This document shows, piece by piece, positions 12,921 to 25,936 of a DNA stretch of 64,000 nt. The translations under genes were made by a program, and so were the position numbers. Numbering within the stretch: position 1 is the stretch's first letter; every line of letters begins with the position of its first letter. The stretch covers positions 13,297,651-13,361,650 of the forward strand of contig NC_058063.1 in the NCBI RefSeq assembly GCF_020085105.1, in the 5' to 3' direction. A model generated the notes under the pieces. It did not search any database. It worked only from the letters and a program-made list of their open reading frames with translations, and was not told the DNA's origin. The DNA is from Siniperca chuatsi. Lineage: Eukaryota; Chordata; Actinopteri; Centrarchiformes; Sinipercidae.

Positions 12921-15900
12921 TCAGATGATCATTTTATGAATCACAAACTTCCTGTTTGTTTTTTTTTTTATATACACACAGTATTCAGTACTAAATACAG
13001 CTTGACTAGTATAGGTATTAGATGCAATACCAGTTTGTCTGTGCTTTGTTTTGCTCCTCAGTGCCCTCTTGTGGTTTGACTTGGCACTGCCGCTGCTGTG
13101 ATTTGTCCCTTTGACCCTGCTGCAGCTCTCACAGACACGGTCATCACCTTCCACTGACTTCCACCTGAAGGATAAAAAATATTTGTGTCATATGTTTTTC
13201 GTAAGTTTGGCATTTCATTTTTAAAATGGTGGACAGAAAGATGAGGGATGAAACAGGAGTTATGATGAAACCGACCTCCCACTCATGAAAGAACAAGCCT
13301 TTTTCACTGGGTCCTTGTTTGAAATGGGCTCTGCTTCCAGGTAACATGTTATATATATCTACAGGAGACAGTATGACATGTTGAGGCATTTTTCTTTATA
13401 CTGTAATTCATATATATAAAAACATGTGAAATCAGTGCTGACAGTGTGTCTGTGGTCCTGGCGGAAGAGGAAAGGTTCGAGTTGAATCTGGAGGAGTTGG
13501 TCCTGGACTCTGGGCAGGAAACGGGAACTGGAGCCGTGCAGCTGGGAGTCTGTAAAACATCTGCAAAGAACGGACATATCCTTATCAGATTTAACGTCTG
13601 ACCTCAGCATTATTACATAAGTAATTTGGGTGCATTTTATAAGAATGGGATACAGAAACTGGACGGATTCATGCCGGGCAATGTGGGCCATCAAAATGCA
13701 TTCAAAGGAAGTAGTTTTCATTTGGAAAATGAATTAGAGGAACCACGGCAGACATTAAAGATACAAGGACTCACCCTTGGTGGTCTATGAAGGGGTATCT
13801 GGGGTAAGAATTCACATCTGGGGTCAGAGTAGCCACACAGCTTTCTACATACAGACGAAGAGGAAGATGAAGGTGATCTACAGAGGCCTCGATGTTGACC
13901 GTTTCACCCAGGAAGTAAACAGATGACTTTCTCTCACTGCTCCAGTCATCTGAGGAATGATAAGACACACCAACAAAAATATTTGTGAGTTCAATGTGGT
14001 TCATTCAGGGAAATATCCTTTTTCTTTGCCTATGAGAACTATGAGAAAAGAGGTCTTGCATTTGGCTATTATGGATAAGAAATGTTTTTGTAGTAATACT
14101 ATTTGATCATTATCTTATTTTATATGTAAATTTCACCACAAAAACCTAAAGTTACACATAGGAACAGGTTGTTACAACACTCGCATACAATGCAGGACAT
14201 GACCTCATCGTCCTCAGTAGTTTCCTTGGCCCTGTTTGTGAGCCTTTGTTTCAAATAGGTCATTTTTAGAGACCAGACCGAAACCAACTCACTCGTCATG
14301 AGCCTGAGGTGAAAGTCCAGGTCGAGATGCGTTGACTGGATGGAGGTCAGGGTACTCCAGGTTGGCTTCAGGGCGCTGCTGCTCACTGCGTACCTCCTGC
14401 AAGGTGGAGAGGTTCGAACGAGGCAACATAATCACTTCAGTGAGCATTTCTATTCCAGAAACTAGTGGGAAACAGGAGGAAAATTAATAATCGATTGTAG
14501 AAATTACCCAAATAAAGTGACTAATTCATAGCACATGAATGTAATATGTAACATTAAAATATTATTTTTTATTAAAGCATAAGTGAGTAGTGTGGCCATC
14601 TTCAGACTACCAACTGCTGGTAAATAAAGTAGGTTTTGTGAGGTTTTTGATTTTGCATTTCCTCCACTTTAACACCTTGTTCGCCTGCCTCAGCAGATCT
14701 TCACTGTCTTGACTCCAGCTCGTCCAGAACTCTGCAGTCAGACTTTTAACGAAAACTGAACAGAGATCACACATTACACCGGTTTCTCCATTAGCTCCAT
14801 GTCATTTAAAAACATTTTTTTTACTCTTTAGCTTAGCTTTAAGGTATTGTTATGCCCTTAGGTCTTCAGAACGGGGATTTCAGTCTGCTTTGTCCCATCA
14901 CATTAAAATTGCATTGAGAAGGGATTTCTTCAGGGCCAGTATACACAGGAGGAGGAGTGATTGCAGAAAAACAAAAAACGGCTGAAAACTAAAGGAGATC
15001 TTTTTTTTTTGCTGTTGTTGATCCTCGACTCTGGAAAAAACTCCTGCAAAGTCTCAGAGATGCTTGTGGCTTTTTCTTGATTTTAGAGCTTTTACTTTGT
15101 AGGTTTTACACTTATTTCTCATTGTTTTATACAATAAAGAGTGTTCTCTGTCGTCTATCTCCCTCTTTCCCTGTTAAGCACTTTATACCTTCGACTTTGA
15201 AAAGTGCTACATAAATAAAGTTTGTTTGCTATTCTACCAACTATACACAGCATCAGCAACACATATATAAAGCTCTGGAGACCATTTTGTGTGTGTAAAT
15301 GCACCTTTCATATTCACACTGGACAGGAATAGCAGCTGGCTCTCCAGGTGATGTTGGAGGAGGAGAGTACAGCAGTAGGTTGTTGTACAGCACAGCACTC
15401 TGGGTGAACTACAGGTTTAAAGACACACAAAGCATTATCAATGATAAACCACTAGATGGCAGCATAAAGCAACTGAGATCCACATAACACTCCTGGCTTG
15501 CTGACATTATATTTTCATTATTAAGAGGCTCACCAACCATCACATTACTCCCACAGTCAGTCAGAGGCGCTATGATGACGTACTCCCCATTTCCAGACAC
15601 TTTGGCTGTGCAGTGATGTTGCACGGCACTGACAGGTCCAAGCCTCAAGTGCTTGGGCTCCACAGGCAGGCGAGGGTCAAACAGATACGCTTTCATCACA
15701 ACCTCAATGCTGTCCTCATGACATTTCACCACAAAGGCCTTGACCTTGTGATCTCCAGCAGGATCCCCAAAGCGAGAGTTTGGCTCGTTTAACTGATCCA
15801 AAGAGTTCGCTTCAAGGGTGGCCAAGTCGGAGAAAGACAGAAAAAGAGGTTTGGTTTGATAAGTGTAGCACCAAATTGTCACTATTTTAGACAGAAGATA

Positions 15901-15936
15901 TAGAGAAACTGTCAAGTACACAGAAATAAGAGGCAT
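12921..15936 (-). CDS. Zona pellucida sperm-binding protein 3-like (egg-coat ZP domain protein)
   Basis: Seven minus-strand exons give 1227 nt, 408 aa: 15936-15538, 15408-15305, 14396-14293, 13949-13775, 13560-13443, 13358-13276, 13164-12921. All junctions have GT/AG and phases agree. ZP3 proteins polymerise into the egg envelope. The start has a hydrophobic signal (MPLISVYLTVSLYLLSKIV). ZP-N follows (about 65-170; VKAFVVKCHEDSIEV, PLTDCGSNVM, PVQCEYERRYAV). ZP-C shows LPLRLYVESCVATLTPD, YPFIDHQGC, IYITCYLEAEP, VKKACSF and a WKSVEGDDRVCESC ending. A basic RALR site after the last Cys pair may be the furin-type cleavage site. No transmembrane segment follows, as in many fish ZP3 proteins; the last ~35 residues are low in complexity. 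Intron 2 carries LINE-derived sequence. It lies 625 bp downstream of cnpy4 on the same strand. Family is firm; exact ZP3 paralogue is not. Confidence 0.93.
14840..15235 (+). repeat. L2-like LINE 3' end inside the ZP3-like intron 2
   Basis: The block contains TTCAGTCTGCTTTGTCCCATCA, a poly-T/GCTGTTGTTG run and, at the end, GTTAAGCACTTTATACC and AAAAGTGCTACATAAATAAAG. That ending is the characteristic 3' terminus of fish L2/Maui-type LINEs. It lies between exons 2 and 3 of the ZP3-like gene in the opposite orientation. No long open frame is kept. Confidence 0.5.
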
Positions 15937-16085
15937 TGTGGTGTTGCGTTGAAAACTGCTCTTTTGATAAGTTTCTTAGTGTGGCTGTCAACAGGAACAC
16001 ACCTGAGACTGATCATCCTTTATTGGTGACTGCAGCTGTAACAATCGCACGGGTTGACTGACTGACTGCTTTCAAATCAGCAACA
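15937..16085 (-). promoter_or_regulatory. Upstream region of the ZP3-like gene
   Basis: This short region separates the ZP3-like start codon from the cnpy4 3' UTR. On the minus strand it has a CAGCTG E-box (16038-16033) followed by CCAATAAAGG, a CCAAT/TATA-like combination (about 16026-16017). Oocyte ZP genes are known to be driven by FIGLA through E-boxes close to the TATA box, so this is a plausible compact oocyte promoter. The motifs are seen; the function is inferred. Confidence 0.35.
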
Positions 16086-16113
16086 TCCATAAGTGTTATT
16101 AAAAAAAAAGCAT

Positions 16114-16119
16114 TTTATT
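16114..16119 (-). terminator. Poly(A) signal of cnpy4
   Basis: The minus strand reads GAATAAAATG here, a canonical AATAAA, about 440 nt after the cnpy4 stop codon and before the ZP3-like upstream region. This would give cnpy4 a ~460-nt 3' UTR. No other good signal was noticed between the stop and this point. Confidence 0.45.
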
Positions 16120-16560
16120 CACAATGAAAAAACTATACATATTGCATTTAAAGACTGCACTTTGGGGTACAAAAATACTGACTATACTGTACCATATGGT
16201 GTTGGTATAGAGAGAGATGTAACAGCGTTTACACATAATATAACAGTGGAAGTCTCAAACATTCATTGTAAAGGCTTGAAACCTTAATCCAAATAACTGA
16301 GTGTTTAAAAAGATGCTACAGTTCTTAGACATCATTCATATAAAAATAACAGGAGAAATTTAGTGTCTATAAAGCATTATTTGACACTATTATAACTCCC
16401 AATGTAAACTGTACTAAAGGTTTGAACCAAGATTTGGCACCAGAAATAAAAAGTGAAAACGGTGTCACAATACAAGATTTCTTTGCAGTTTGCCCACCAA
16501 AAGCTAAAAACTGAGGTTATTCCATTGTCTTCTGCATTTATCTTTTTGAAAATGTTTTCC

Positions 16561-17626
16561 TCAAAGCTCCCCAGCGTCGTGCGTCTTTCCATCCTCCTCA
16601 TTCGCTCCCTCCTCTTCTGTGCTGTCGTTTTCTGCCTCCTTGGCCCCTCCTTTGGTCCCCATGTCTCCTTTCCACACCTCCTTTATACATTCTGAGGGAG
16701 GCAGAGAAAGAAAAAAAAAAAAAACACACACACAAGTAAGACGAGGTTTGAGCTACAGTTTATTTCCTGCAGAGGGAAGAGTTCACCTTTGACTGAACAC
16801 ACTTTTATTTAATAGCCTTTTAAAATGAAGCCCCTTTTTATATTCAACTGTGGGTTTTTTGTTGTCATTCTGTTTCTTTATTTGGTCTTTCTAACTCGTG
16901 ATTGGAAAAGTGCTCTTTCAGGAAGGCGCTCTACACATAAAGTTTATGATCTTCACGACACATAATCTCACATCTTTTGGTCAAGTTAAGGAATGCATCT
17001 CTTTTTACGTTGTTTGACAAATCAGGGACAGAAAGGTTTGACATTAGAATCTAAATTTCTTCATTAAAAAAGGTCATTAAAAGTATGTGTAGTGAGAACG
17101 TTGGAAGAGACTTCTGCAAACACATTCCCAAGCTGAAGTGACTTAAAAAAAAAATTCAAAGCAGCATTAGACCACTTTCTTTCTTTGGGCCATCTACCTT
17201 GCTCTGATGTCTTGAGGACGTGGTTCGCACAGAGGAAGTTCTCCAGCCTCTGGTCCTGATGATGGAAGTACCAGTCCTCCACAACTTCCTCATACTGCTC
17301 CAGCATCGTCTCACACTGAACAACACAGGTGGTCAAAAGTAGGTGCATTACTATATACATTTTTAATGTAGCGTTAACAAGGTGTTTCTTCTGGTTACAA
17401 TTACTGAATAAAATGTCTTCCTATGAAATATTACTTTCATAAATAAAGTGAATGAATAAACTATTAATTTAGGTTACACTGAGGTTTGTGAATAAATAAC
17501 TTCTGCACAGTTTTCTTTCATGTGTCATTCACTTGACAACATGTACGTGATACATTTACATACAACCTTTTAAATTTAAACACTGAAAAGTTTTAATGTG
17601 TTTCAACAGTTACAGCAGGCAGACAG

Positions 17627-17686
<60 letters not shown>

Positions 17687-18750
17687 CCTCCTACCTGTTT
17701 TTTCATGTCCGACACCTCTACAGAGGGTTCGTCCCACAGCTCATACGGCAGACCCAAATCCACTTTAACCCCTTTGTGGACCAGGTTCTTCAGAGTCGTC
17801 ATGGTCTGACTGGCACCCTGCAATACATACAAACCAGCAGTTTGCTACACAATTTCAAATAAATTAGCAAAGTTTTGGGGTAGATTTGTCTTTTAATGTG
17901 GAATGTACTGAATGGGCAACATGTCAACAACTTCACCTTGGCGTATCGGAGGCTGCCAGGCCTCTCTGCATGAACATTATACTGCAAGATGCGTTCACAT
18001 ATGTTGTCTACAGCCTCAGTCAGCCGCGTTTCCCTGCAATCAGAACATAGGTTTAAATGCTGGCCTTACACACACATAAGCCAGAGTTGCAGGCTTTCTA
18101 GCAGTTTAAATAATGCAGAGCGTGATTTACTAGAGATTTAACATAACGCTCAGTTAACTAGTCATGGGGAATACTACTCCACTTATGAAATCAATTGTTA
18201 AATAGAATTTGTGATACTGGAGTCCCCAGCGATGTGGACTGACTGCATTTACAGAGAGCTCTTATCCAAAGCAATCTGTAAAGCAGCACTTACAATTACA
18301 CCACTCCAGGGTATCTTCTCTTCATATTAAAGTGATAATTCCCACAGAGTTAACTTACGAGGTGTTGTATTTTATTTTTCTCCTTCTCTTGCCTGTGTCC
18401 AGCACTTCTCCAACCTCCAGGACTTCTTTGGAGCGACCAGTTTTCTCCAGAGCATCCTGCAGCTCTACTGTCAGAAACTTACACACTGACAGCCGCGAGA
18501 AATACGAAAATAAGAAATAAGAAAACCTTATTAACTATTTTGTATTTATGTACATGTCAAAGAGTGTAGGCAGACACTCGAGGACAAAAAAATTATGTGC
18601 CACACCGCTGTTATAAAGCCACATAAATAGCATCATAACTAGCTAGTGTCACGTCTTCGTCCTACCTTCGCATTTATTCGGCAGTCTCTCGTCCTCCTGT
18701 GCTGTAACACAACCGCAGACACAAAATAAAACCAGTATAAAAAGATTCAT
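16561..18750 (-). CDS. cnpy4: Protein canopy homolog 4 (saposin-like ER protein)
   Basis: Six exons give 681 nt, 226 aa: 18750-18666, 18485-18359, 18033-17937, 17817-17695, 17315-17198, 16691-16561. All junctions are GT/AG and in phase. The start is a signal peptide ([17 protein letters not shown]) followed by [17 protein letters not shown]. Then come [56 protein letters not shown] and [20 protein letters not shown]. These match human CNPY4 better than CNPY3 ([12 protein letters not shown] and WYFHHQ versus VVMDIP, WNETSAEV and WYRNHQ). Canopy proteins are ER-resident saposin-fold proteins; CNPY3/4 are linked to Toll-like receptor surface delivery. The six saposin-type cysteines are present. 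The tail is acidic and ends AGEL, like the weak ER-retention ends of the family. Length is close to the human 248 aa. A (CA)n array sits just after the exon 4 donor. CNPY4 and PCOLCE share human 7q22.1, supporting the call. Confidence 0.96.
17629..17686. repeat. (CA)n microsatellite in cnpy4 intron 4
   Basis: About 28 uninterrupted CA units on the plus strand, read as TG on the cnpy4 strand. The array begins about 10 nt after the exon 4 splice donor. Confidence 0.97.
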
Positions 18751-18860
18751 TGCAACAGTTGGCTCTTAAACCTGCAGAAGAAATATAAGTTTCACATCAC
18801 AGCAGCCACATCGGCATTTGTGAAGGCGATTTGCCACTGCGCATGCGTAGTGTATCCAAA
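18751..18860 (-). promoter_or_regulatory. cnpy4 promoter region with NRF1-like palindrome
   Basis: About 90-100 nt upstream of the cnpy4 start codon is TGCGCATGCGTA (18838-18849), one base off the palindromic NRF1 site found in many housekeeping promoters. No TATA box is evident. This suits a broadly expressed ER gene. The site is seen; its use is inferred. Confidence 0.45.
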
Positions 18861-20726
18861 CAGACAGGACTAGTTGATGCCTGGTGGTTGGATTTCAGGG
18901 AAGATTGTCGATAGAAAAGTATTCATTTATTACTCATTATTTTGCGGTTACAGTGTTTACATTGTTTGTTACATCTACTTGTTTTAGTTTTACCAAAGGA
19001 TCGTTTAACATTTACCTCAACATTTGTGCTATTATTCGTGTGGTATATGATTGCTATTGTGTTTTGAGTAAAATTACAAGGTGAAATCGACAGAAATAGA
19101 CACATTTACTGGGTTCAGAGTTCATGGTTAGGATAGTTGGGAAGAACTCGTACGAAAATCTGATATATGGCCATATATGAACGTGTATATTAGCCTACAT
19201 AACGTTTACATAGTATATATGGACATAGTTTGATCCAAATCTGTTTTCATATATGCAGTATAAAAACGTATAGTATCTGCTAGAATATGTATACATGTAT
19301 ATGTAGCAGAAATATTTGTTTGGTACATATATAATATTTATGTAGAAATACATGTATTATTAATATATTAAATCTAATACACTTGGAAACGTGCTAATAT
19401 ATTCAATATTAAAATATGACATGTTAATAATGTTCCTACTTAATAAGTATAGAACTATGGCTATATATTAATTAATATAAGTAGTATGTATCTCACAGGG
19501 ATAATGAAGCATAGGTACATATTTTCAGTTTGTTTACATTTGAAAATGAAATTATGTTATCGTCTACAGTGAGATATGTTTTCTGTTACACAGAGGTAAG
19601 GGAGATAACGCTGCAGTATTTAAAAATAAAAGTAATCTACCTCTTTATGTAATAAAAAGTATAAAACCAGTGTAATGCAATTTCAAGTAGCACATACAAG
19701 AAAATTCCATATTTTGGGATATTTGTCGAACAGTCACCTCACAGTAAGGAGGTCCTGAGTTGGAATTCATTCATTCATAAATTAATTTATCAACAAAACA
19801 AAACATATTTGGAAATACTCCCACATGTTTTATATGGAAAGATATTTAAAAGAGACTACACTGATGGTGACACAAGTGGACTTTATAAATATGAATATAA
19901 TAAAAGCAGAGCCTTACTGGATGTCATTGTGCTATATACTTTTATTCACATGTTGCTATGTCAACAGCTTTTCATTGGTATTGAATTTGGCCTCTTTGGA
20001 GTCTTTGTCAGTGTTTCTCAAAAAGGCCAATCTGAAATGAAAAAAACGTATTGCTTTATTAGTTATTTAATATTAATCCTAGCAGCCATTGCATTCATTT
20101 AGCTGAAACGGGCTTATCGGCACTGAGTTGCTGCTTCAGGTTGATCACGCAGGAATGGGGGATAATTCGCTTGATATTTGGCAGTGAGGTGGTTAAAATA
20201 GAAGGAGCTTGCCGCTTGGTTTCTCAGGTGTCAGGGGCAACACACTCGACAGCAACAGATACTCCAGGAGTCTGTAGAAGAGAAGGTAGAGAGGAGAGGA
20301 GGGGAAGAGGAGAAGAGACCAAAAAGATAAGGCAGAAAACCACAAGAGAGGGAAACCGTAGGCCATGTTAATATGAGGACAGGAAAGAAAAGTGGAGAGA
20401 TACGAGGATGAGGAGAAGAAAAACCAACCAGAAGAGCACAAGCAGCAGTGAGTGACAAACACACATGCACACACACACTCCTAGAAAACATATTTGCTTA
20501 TGTTCTCCAGCAAGCAGGCGTCAGAGGATAAAGTGTTCATCTTAAGTGTCTGAAACTCAAGAGTGACTGCAGTAATTGTAGTATATTATACTGGTGGGAG
20601 GCTTCCATGCTATAATTGTGTGTTATGTCACTTTGCGAGGTGACTGTCTGTCTATTGTCTGTGTGGAGGGAGATAAAGTTACACAGCGGTGTCACCCTGC
20701 TCTGTGTGTCACGGCTGCATGCACAT

Positions 20727-20728
<2 letters not shown>

Positions 20729-20802
<74 letters not shown>
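20729..20802. repeat. (CA)n microsatellite
   Basis: About 37 CA units without interruption in the cnpy4-calpain intergenic region. Confidence 0.97.
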
Positions 20803-20805
<3 letters not shown>

Positions 20806-22661
20806 TGCATCAGCTGTAGAGGCTATTATGTACACAGACACACACACACACTTAGACGACACACGGTCATTTAAGATGGTGTCAAGGAACACTTGCAGCA
20901 CTCACATCAAGCTGTACTTTTATCCTGCAGCATCAGTTTTCATTTTTGCATTTTTGTTTTCACTTACATTTCTCTGATATCATTTCATTTTTTTCCTCCA
21001 AGTCCAGCGAGACAAATCTCTAAGATGACACTGAGTTAAGTAACTGGTGGAGATGAATCAAACGCTCCTGACAGATTCAGAGGGCGGAAGAAGAAAGTGT
21101 AGGTCAGCTTTTAACAGCTGAGACGAAGAAGAACAAGAGGAAGGAGGTGCCAAACAGAGCATGTATGATTGTCTCTGAAGAATTAGGATTTCCTAAATCA
21201 CCAAAGGAGGACATGATCCTGGATCCACCCCATGAGCTCAAGGAATTGTTTTATCTCTGGAAAGCAAGTGGATAAACTTCTAGTCTGACTTTAAGGTATA
21301 GAATTTACCTGCAGTTTATATTGGTGCCACTAACAACAAAGGGTATACAACTCACTCTCAATGAATATATAACCCGTGACTTATCACAATCTGGTGCATG
21401 TAATACTAGATTGTTTAATGACTGATACTTTATGGACTCATGTGGCTCAAAATGACTATAGAATAAGGTCAAATCACAGGACTGGAACACCTTTAATACA
21501 CAGACTAACACTAGACAATAATAAGTGTCTAATGTTTTCTGATGCTGTCAGGGGAAGTTTAGATCAGTAATGATTGTACATGCTGGAGTAAAACTTCATA
21601 TTTTCATATATTTAAAATACTTTATCATTGTTCAAGAAACAAACACAGCTCATTTTTCATTTATAAGAAAATGTCTCTTAAATTATAGCTGTGAATGTAC
21701 ACTGCAGTCAATTTATAGCTGTTATCTCGCAGTTAAACAAATTAGCTTTAAGTGGATAAAAGCTTCTCAGACGAGTGCTTTGTGCAACAATGAAAGATTC
21801 TTCACTTCTTACACAAACTGTGAAACTGCCTGTAAGGATGTTCTTTTGTTTATACATGTTCAGTTCAGCTCCGTTTTTATTGTCCTGCATGCAGCATAGC
21901 AAACACAGACACGTCAAAACAGAGTCATCACACAGCAAACGGAGTAAAAAATCAATAATTGAAAATGAATACATAATAGCAGTAAAACTAATAAACAAGA
22001 ACACATTTAAACAGGTAGAACCAATAGAGAGTGAAATTAAGTGATTTGTATTGCACATAATAAAAATAAATGTTTGAATCGGCAGTAAAGGCAGCAGCTG
22101 TTGGCCAAACCAGAATATACAAGAATCTCGGCACCATCATGTCATTCTGCATGTTTGCGAAAACTGAACCAAACTAAACCAACAAATCCAAAAACATCCA
22201 ATAAAACACATTTCTGTCATTTCTTGCCACTGGATGTGTTCAAAATACTCAGAAACCCCAACAAATTGAAATGACTATTAGTTAACATTTGACATTAACT
22301 GTGACTTATTATTCATGATTGATGGTCTGTTTCTAAGTGATCATATGACCTCATAGAGCTTTGATCAAATAATAATATTGAGCCACAAGAATTCATGATA
22401 TTTATCTGCATTTGGTTGCTGCATTCGATAAGTCATGAATTTGTTATGCATTCATTAATCATGGATTGTGAATGAGTGTTAACTTCATATGTTTTCCTCC
22501 TGTTTATGTGTCTCTCTGCATAAATCTGATACAAGAAAAACAAAACCTCGCTGATAATTGATGACATTGCCCCTTGTGGTATCTGCAAACCCAAGCACCT
22601 GCAAGGTTCCATCTCTGTTTTTCCTCTCTGCACAGCAAGGCCCTGAGTTGACCTTGCCATG

Positions 22662-22775
<114 letters not shown>

Positions 22776-22858
22776 TGACTCAGGGACCCCAGCAGTTCAT
22801 ATCACTGATGACTAAAACGGTACTATTACCTTACTGCTTCCCTCACCCAAGCCCCCCA

Positions 22859-22876
22859 GTACACACACACACACAC

Positions 22877-22920
<44 letters not shown>
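22859..22920. repeat. (CA)n microsatellite with GC interruptions
   Basis: About 30 CA units with two CG interruptions, following closely on the longer array. Confidence 0.95.
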
Positions 22921-24184
22921 TGACCCTGCAGGACCCCCCTGCTACCTCTGCCAGGAGCTATGTAACCCTTTAGATGTCCACAGCCATTGTACACAAACAC
23001 AAAATTCAATGTTTGTTGTATTTGCAGTGGTATCTAACAAATTTAGGCTAATTCAATGTAAAAGCTGATCTCAGTAAACAGTAAAAGAAATGTTGCAGGT
23101 TTGGTGCAGGATGTCACATTCGCAAACACATAAGTGGAACTTATTAACTTATTAACCCAAAGCAACTCATTTTATTTTAAAAGCTATATTACATATATTA
23201 ATTTTGTGTTTAATATTAGTCAGTGTAGCCTGTGTACAGTATGTGCTTCTTATGGTACTGATTGTTATTAGTCAGCCTTAAAACATATTACACACTAGCA
23301 TATTATTAGCAGATTTAAACAAATCACTGTTCTGATAAACTATGTAAACAAAGATATTCAGTGTTTAAATTCTGAGCATTAGGTATGAATTCTCTCAGGT
23401 TATGTATTTAAACAAAGGAAGTTTTGTAGACTGCAGTGTTTGCTATAGTACCAGCAGTTGCCTTTGTGTCTGACAAAAGCCTAAATGGCAGAGTGGTTGT
23501 GTGAACGTTTTGTCGAAACGATTGGTCAAAACTAAATGACTTTTCATGATCTCAGAGTTTGTGTTTACAGGCTGACAAACGACTCCTCCCGTCAGTAAAG
23601 CTAAACTATGACTATGAGAGATATTTGAATATCTGTCAGAAGAGATTGCAGATACAATTTTCCTATTACAGCTGACAGATGTTTCTCTTTAGTGTTATTA
23701 ATCTTAACTGTAATTCCACTGATAGACTTTGGGACATTGCTGTTTAAGTTGAAATGGATATAAAAGTGTAGTTTAGGGTTTCCCCAGTTTGGACTCCCAT
23801 TTCTATTTGTGAACATTTTGTGCCTCAGCATCTTTACAGTTTTTCTATCTTCTTGTGTTAAAAATCATTATGACGTGTTTTTCCCTCAGAGTGGAAAACT
23901 TGAAACAACATTTAGATTATCACAGGACATTACAACGATCAGTTGTAAGCCATAACAATAAAAAGTGAGAGGTTTCATTAGGTACATTAGGCCTTAAATG
24001 AATACAGCAGTTAATTTGTAAAAACTGAACAATTAAATTAATAAAATTAAAAGAAACCTAAATGATTTGCATGCTTCAGTGTAACCCCATCCACATCTGA
24101 GTGGCCATGTACATATGAACTCTTCATCCGTCCCATTTCTCTTCTTCTCTCAACCTTCCCTAAAGCCTCTCCTCTCCGGCCACA

Positions 24185-25694
24185 ATGCCTGAACGAGTAA
24201 ACAGTTTTCAGGGTCAAAGCTTTCACAAGCTGAGGCGGGCCTGCTTGCGTCGAGGTGCCCTCTTCAAGGATCCCCTGTTCCCCACAACTGCCCAGTCCCT
24301 CTTCTACAAGAGGGAGACCCCGCCGGGACTGACCTGGAAGAGGCCGAGGGTGAGTGATATTAAATGGATTTATGAATTCTTTATTTTAAACATCTGCATT
24401 GCCACATTTTCCTGTAGCTCAAACCAGTTCAAACAACAACAAAGAGTTATTTTACAAATATATCTCCTCTCCTCCCACATCTAAATCGAGTGGCTGGCTC
24501 AACATGTTACATTTCCATCAGATTAGGGTTAATTAAAGCACTTTCTATTATAGGAGAGGCGTCAGGCAGTGAAACCTTAGCCCTCAGGGAGCAAGTGGCG
24601 CGTGCTGCTGATGGACTGCTCTGTTGGTGTGTGTTTATACAGTTGAGTTTAGAAAAAGCAGCAGCCAATTTAAATAGTCCAGGTGTTTTTAGCACGGTGT
24701 TAAGATGGGTGTAGCTGTGTATAAGTATAGGTGTTTATTGTGGCTACAGCAAAGCCAAGCAATAAAATGGGAGATTAAAGTCAAGGTCAAATTATTTATT
24801 GTCCAGTGTCACTGGCCAAAAAAATATAGTTAATAGTGCAAGGACTTGTTAGGAAATGGATTGTGTATGTATAAACAAAAAGTGTCATTATACAGTCAAT
24901 AACAAATGTTTTATTTTAGTAGAAATGCATAATATACACTACAAAAAGGAGTCAAAATAAGCATTTTTATCACAGGAGATGGCTGCTGTTTTCCAAATGT
25001 CTTTTGTTTCCAATCTGGAAGCGTTTTTTTCAGTCAAAGATAACACACAAATTTGTATAAAATTGGAGATGTTAAGTCAAAACCCCAAAAGCTTTTCCCC
25101 TGAAAGCTGGAACCAAAACAAATGTTTTTCATACCACTTAAAATTTCATTTAATACCTTTTTCCGTCGTACCGGTCAAAGAATTACAGAAAACCAATAGG
25201 GACAACAAGGCCTACAATTATTAATTAAGTACATGAATTTATTGACATTTATATCACATTTTTGTTGGTACTTTCCAGCTGTTTATAACAACAATTCCTA
25301 ATAAATTAATCAATTAACGTGATCTGGAGAAAATGAGAGAAAATTAAGGTTTTGAATATTTTAAATTAAATAAAGACTTTTTAATACTTTTAAAGGTATT
25401 TTCTTTAGGAAACTGAATTCAATGCTTTTAAAGAGTTTTCAAGACCAACAGATGCCCTGAATTCACCACGTAATCACACTGTACCTAATAAAGTCAGTTA
25501 AAAATGTCTGTGTAGTATGATCAGTAGTTCATGAAGTTCATTCAGTATGTGAGCCAAACCTTTCAGTGCTCTTAATGTGAAACCCTGCTGGAAATTAATT
25601 TGCTTGATTCAGGGTTTAAGAGAAAGGGTTAGCATGCATAGGTAAGCATGTATCAACAGAGAGTTGGATGTGACATCTGTCGCCTCTCTCTGCT

Positions 25695-25745
<51 letters not shown>

Positions 25746-25902
25746 AAACTGCATCCACTCGCTCTTACATTAACTGTCTACTTCACAATCTAGGTGGCCT
25801 CATACTTGTTATGAACTTGATATCATCTGAAGGAAGGTTCATATCTTGTTTGGAATTACATTTGAAGGGATTACGACCACTGAGTGTGTATTTTCCTGCG
25901 TG

Positions 25903-25936
<34 letters not shown>

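Noticed and set aside
20537-20977. Open frames reading as long Cys-Val or Thr-His repeats on both strands (also at 17593-17862, 22433-23068)
   Set aside because: They are translations of CA/TG microsatellites; no start context, splice sites or family match.
21000-21260. Complex sequence with possible coding look (GAAGGAGGTGCCAAACAGAGC...)
   Set aside because: All frames are broken within short distance and no motif could be named.
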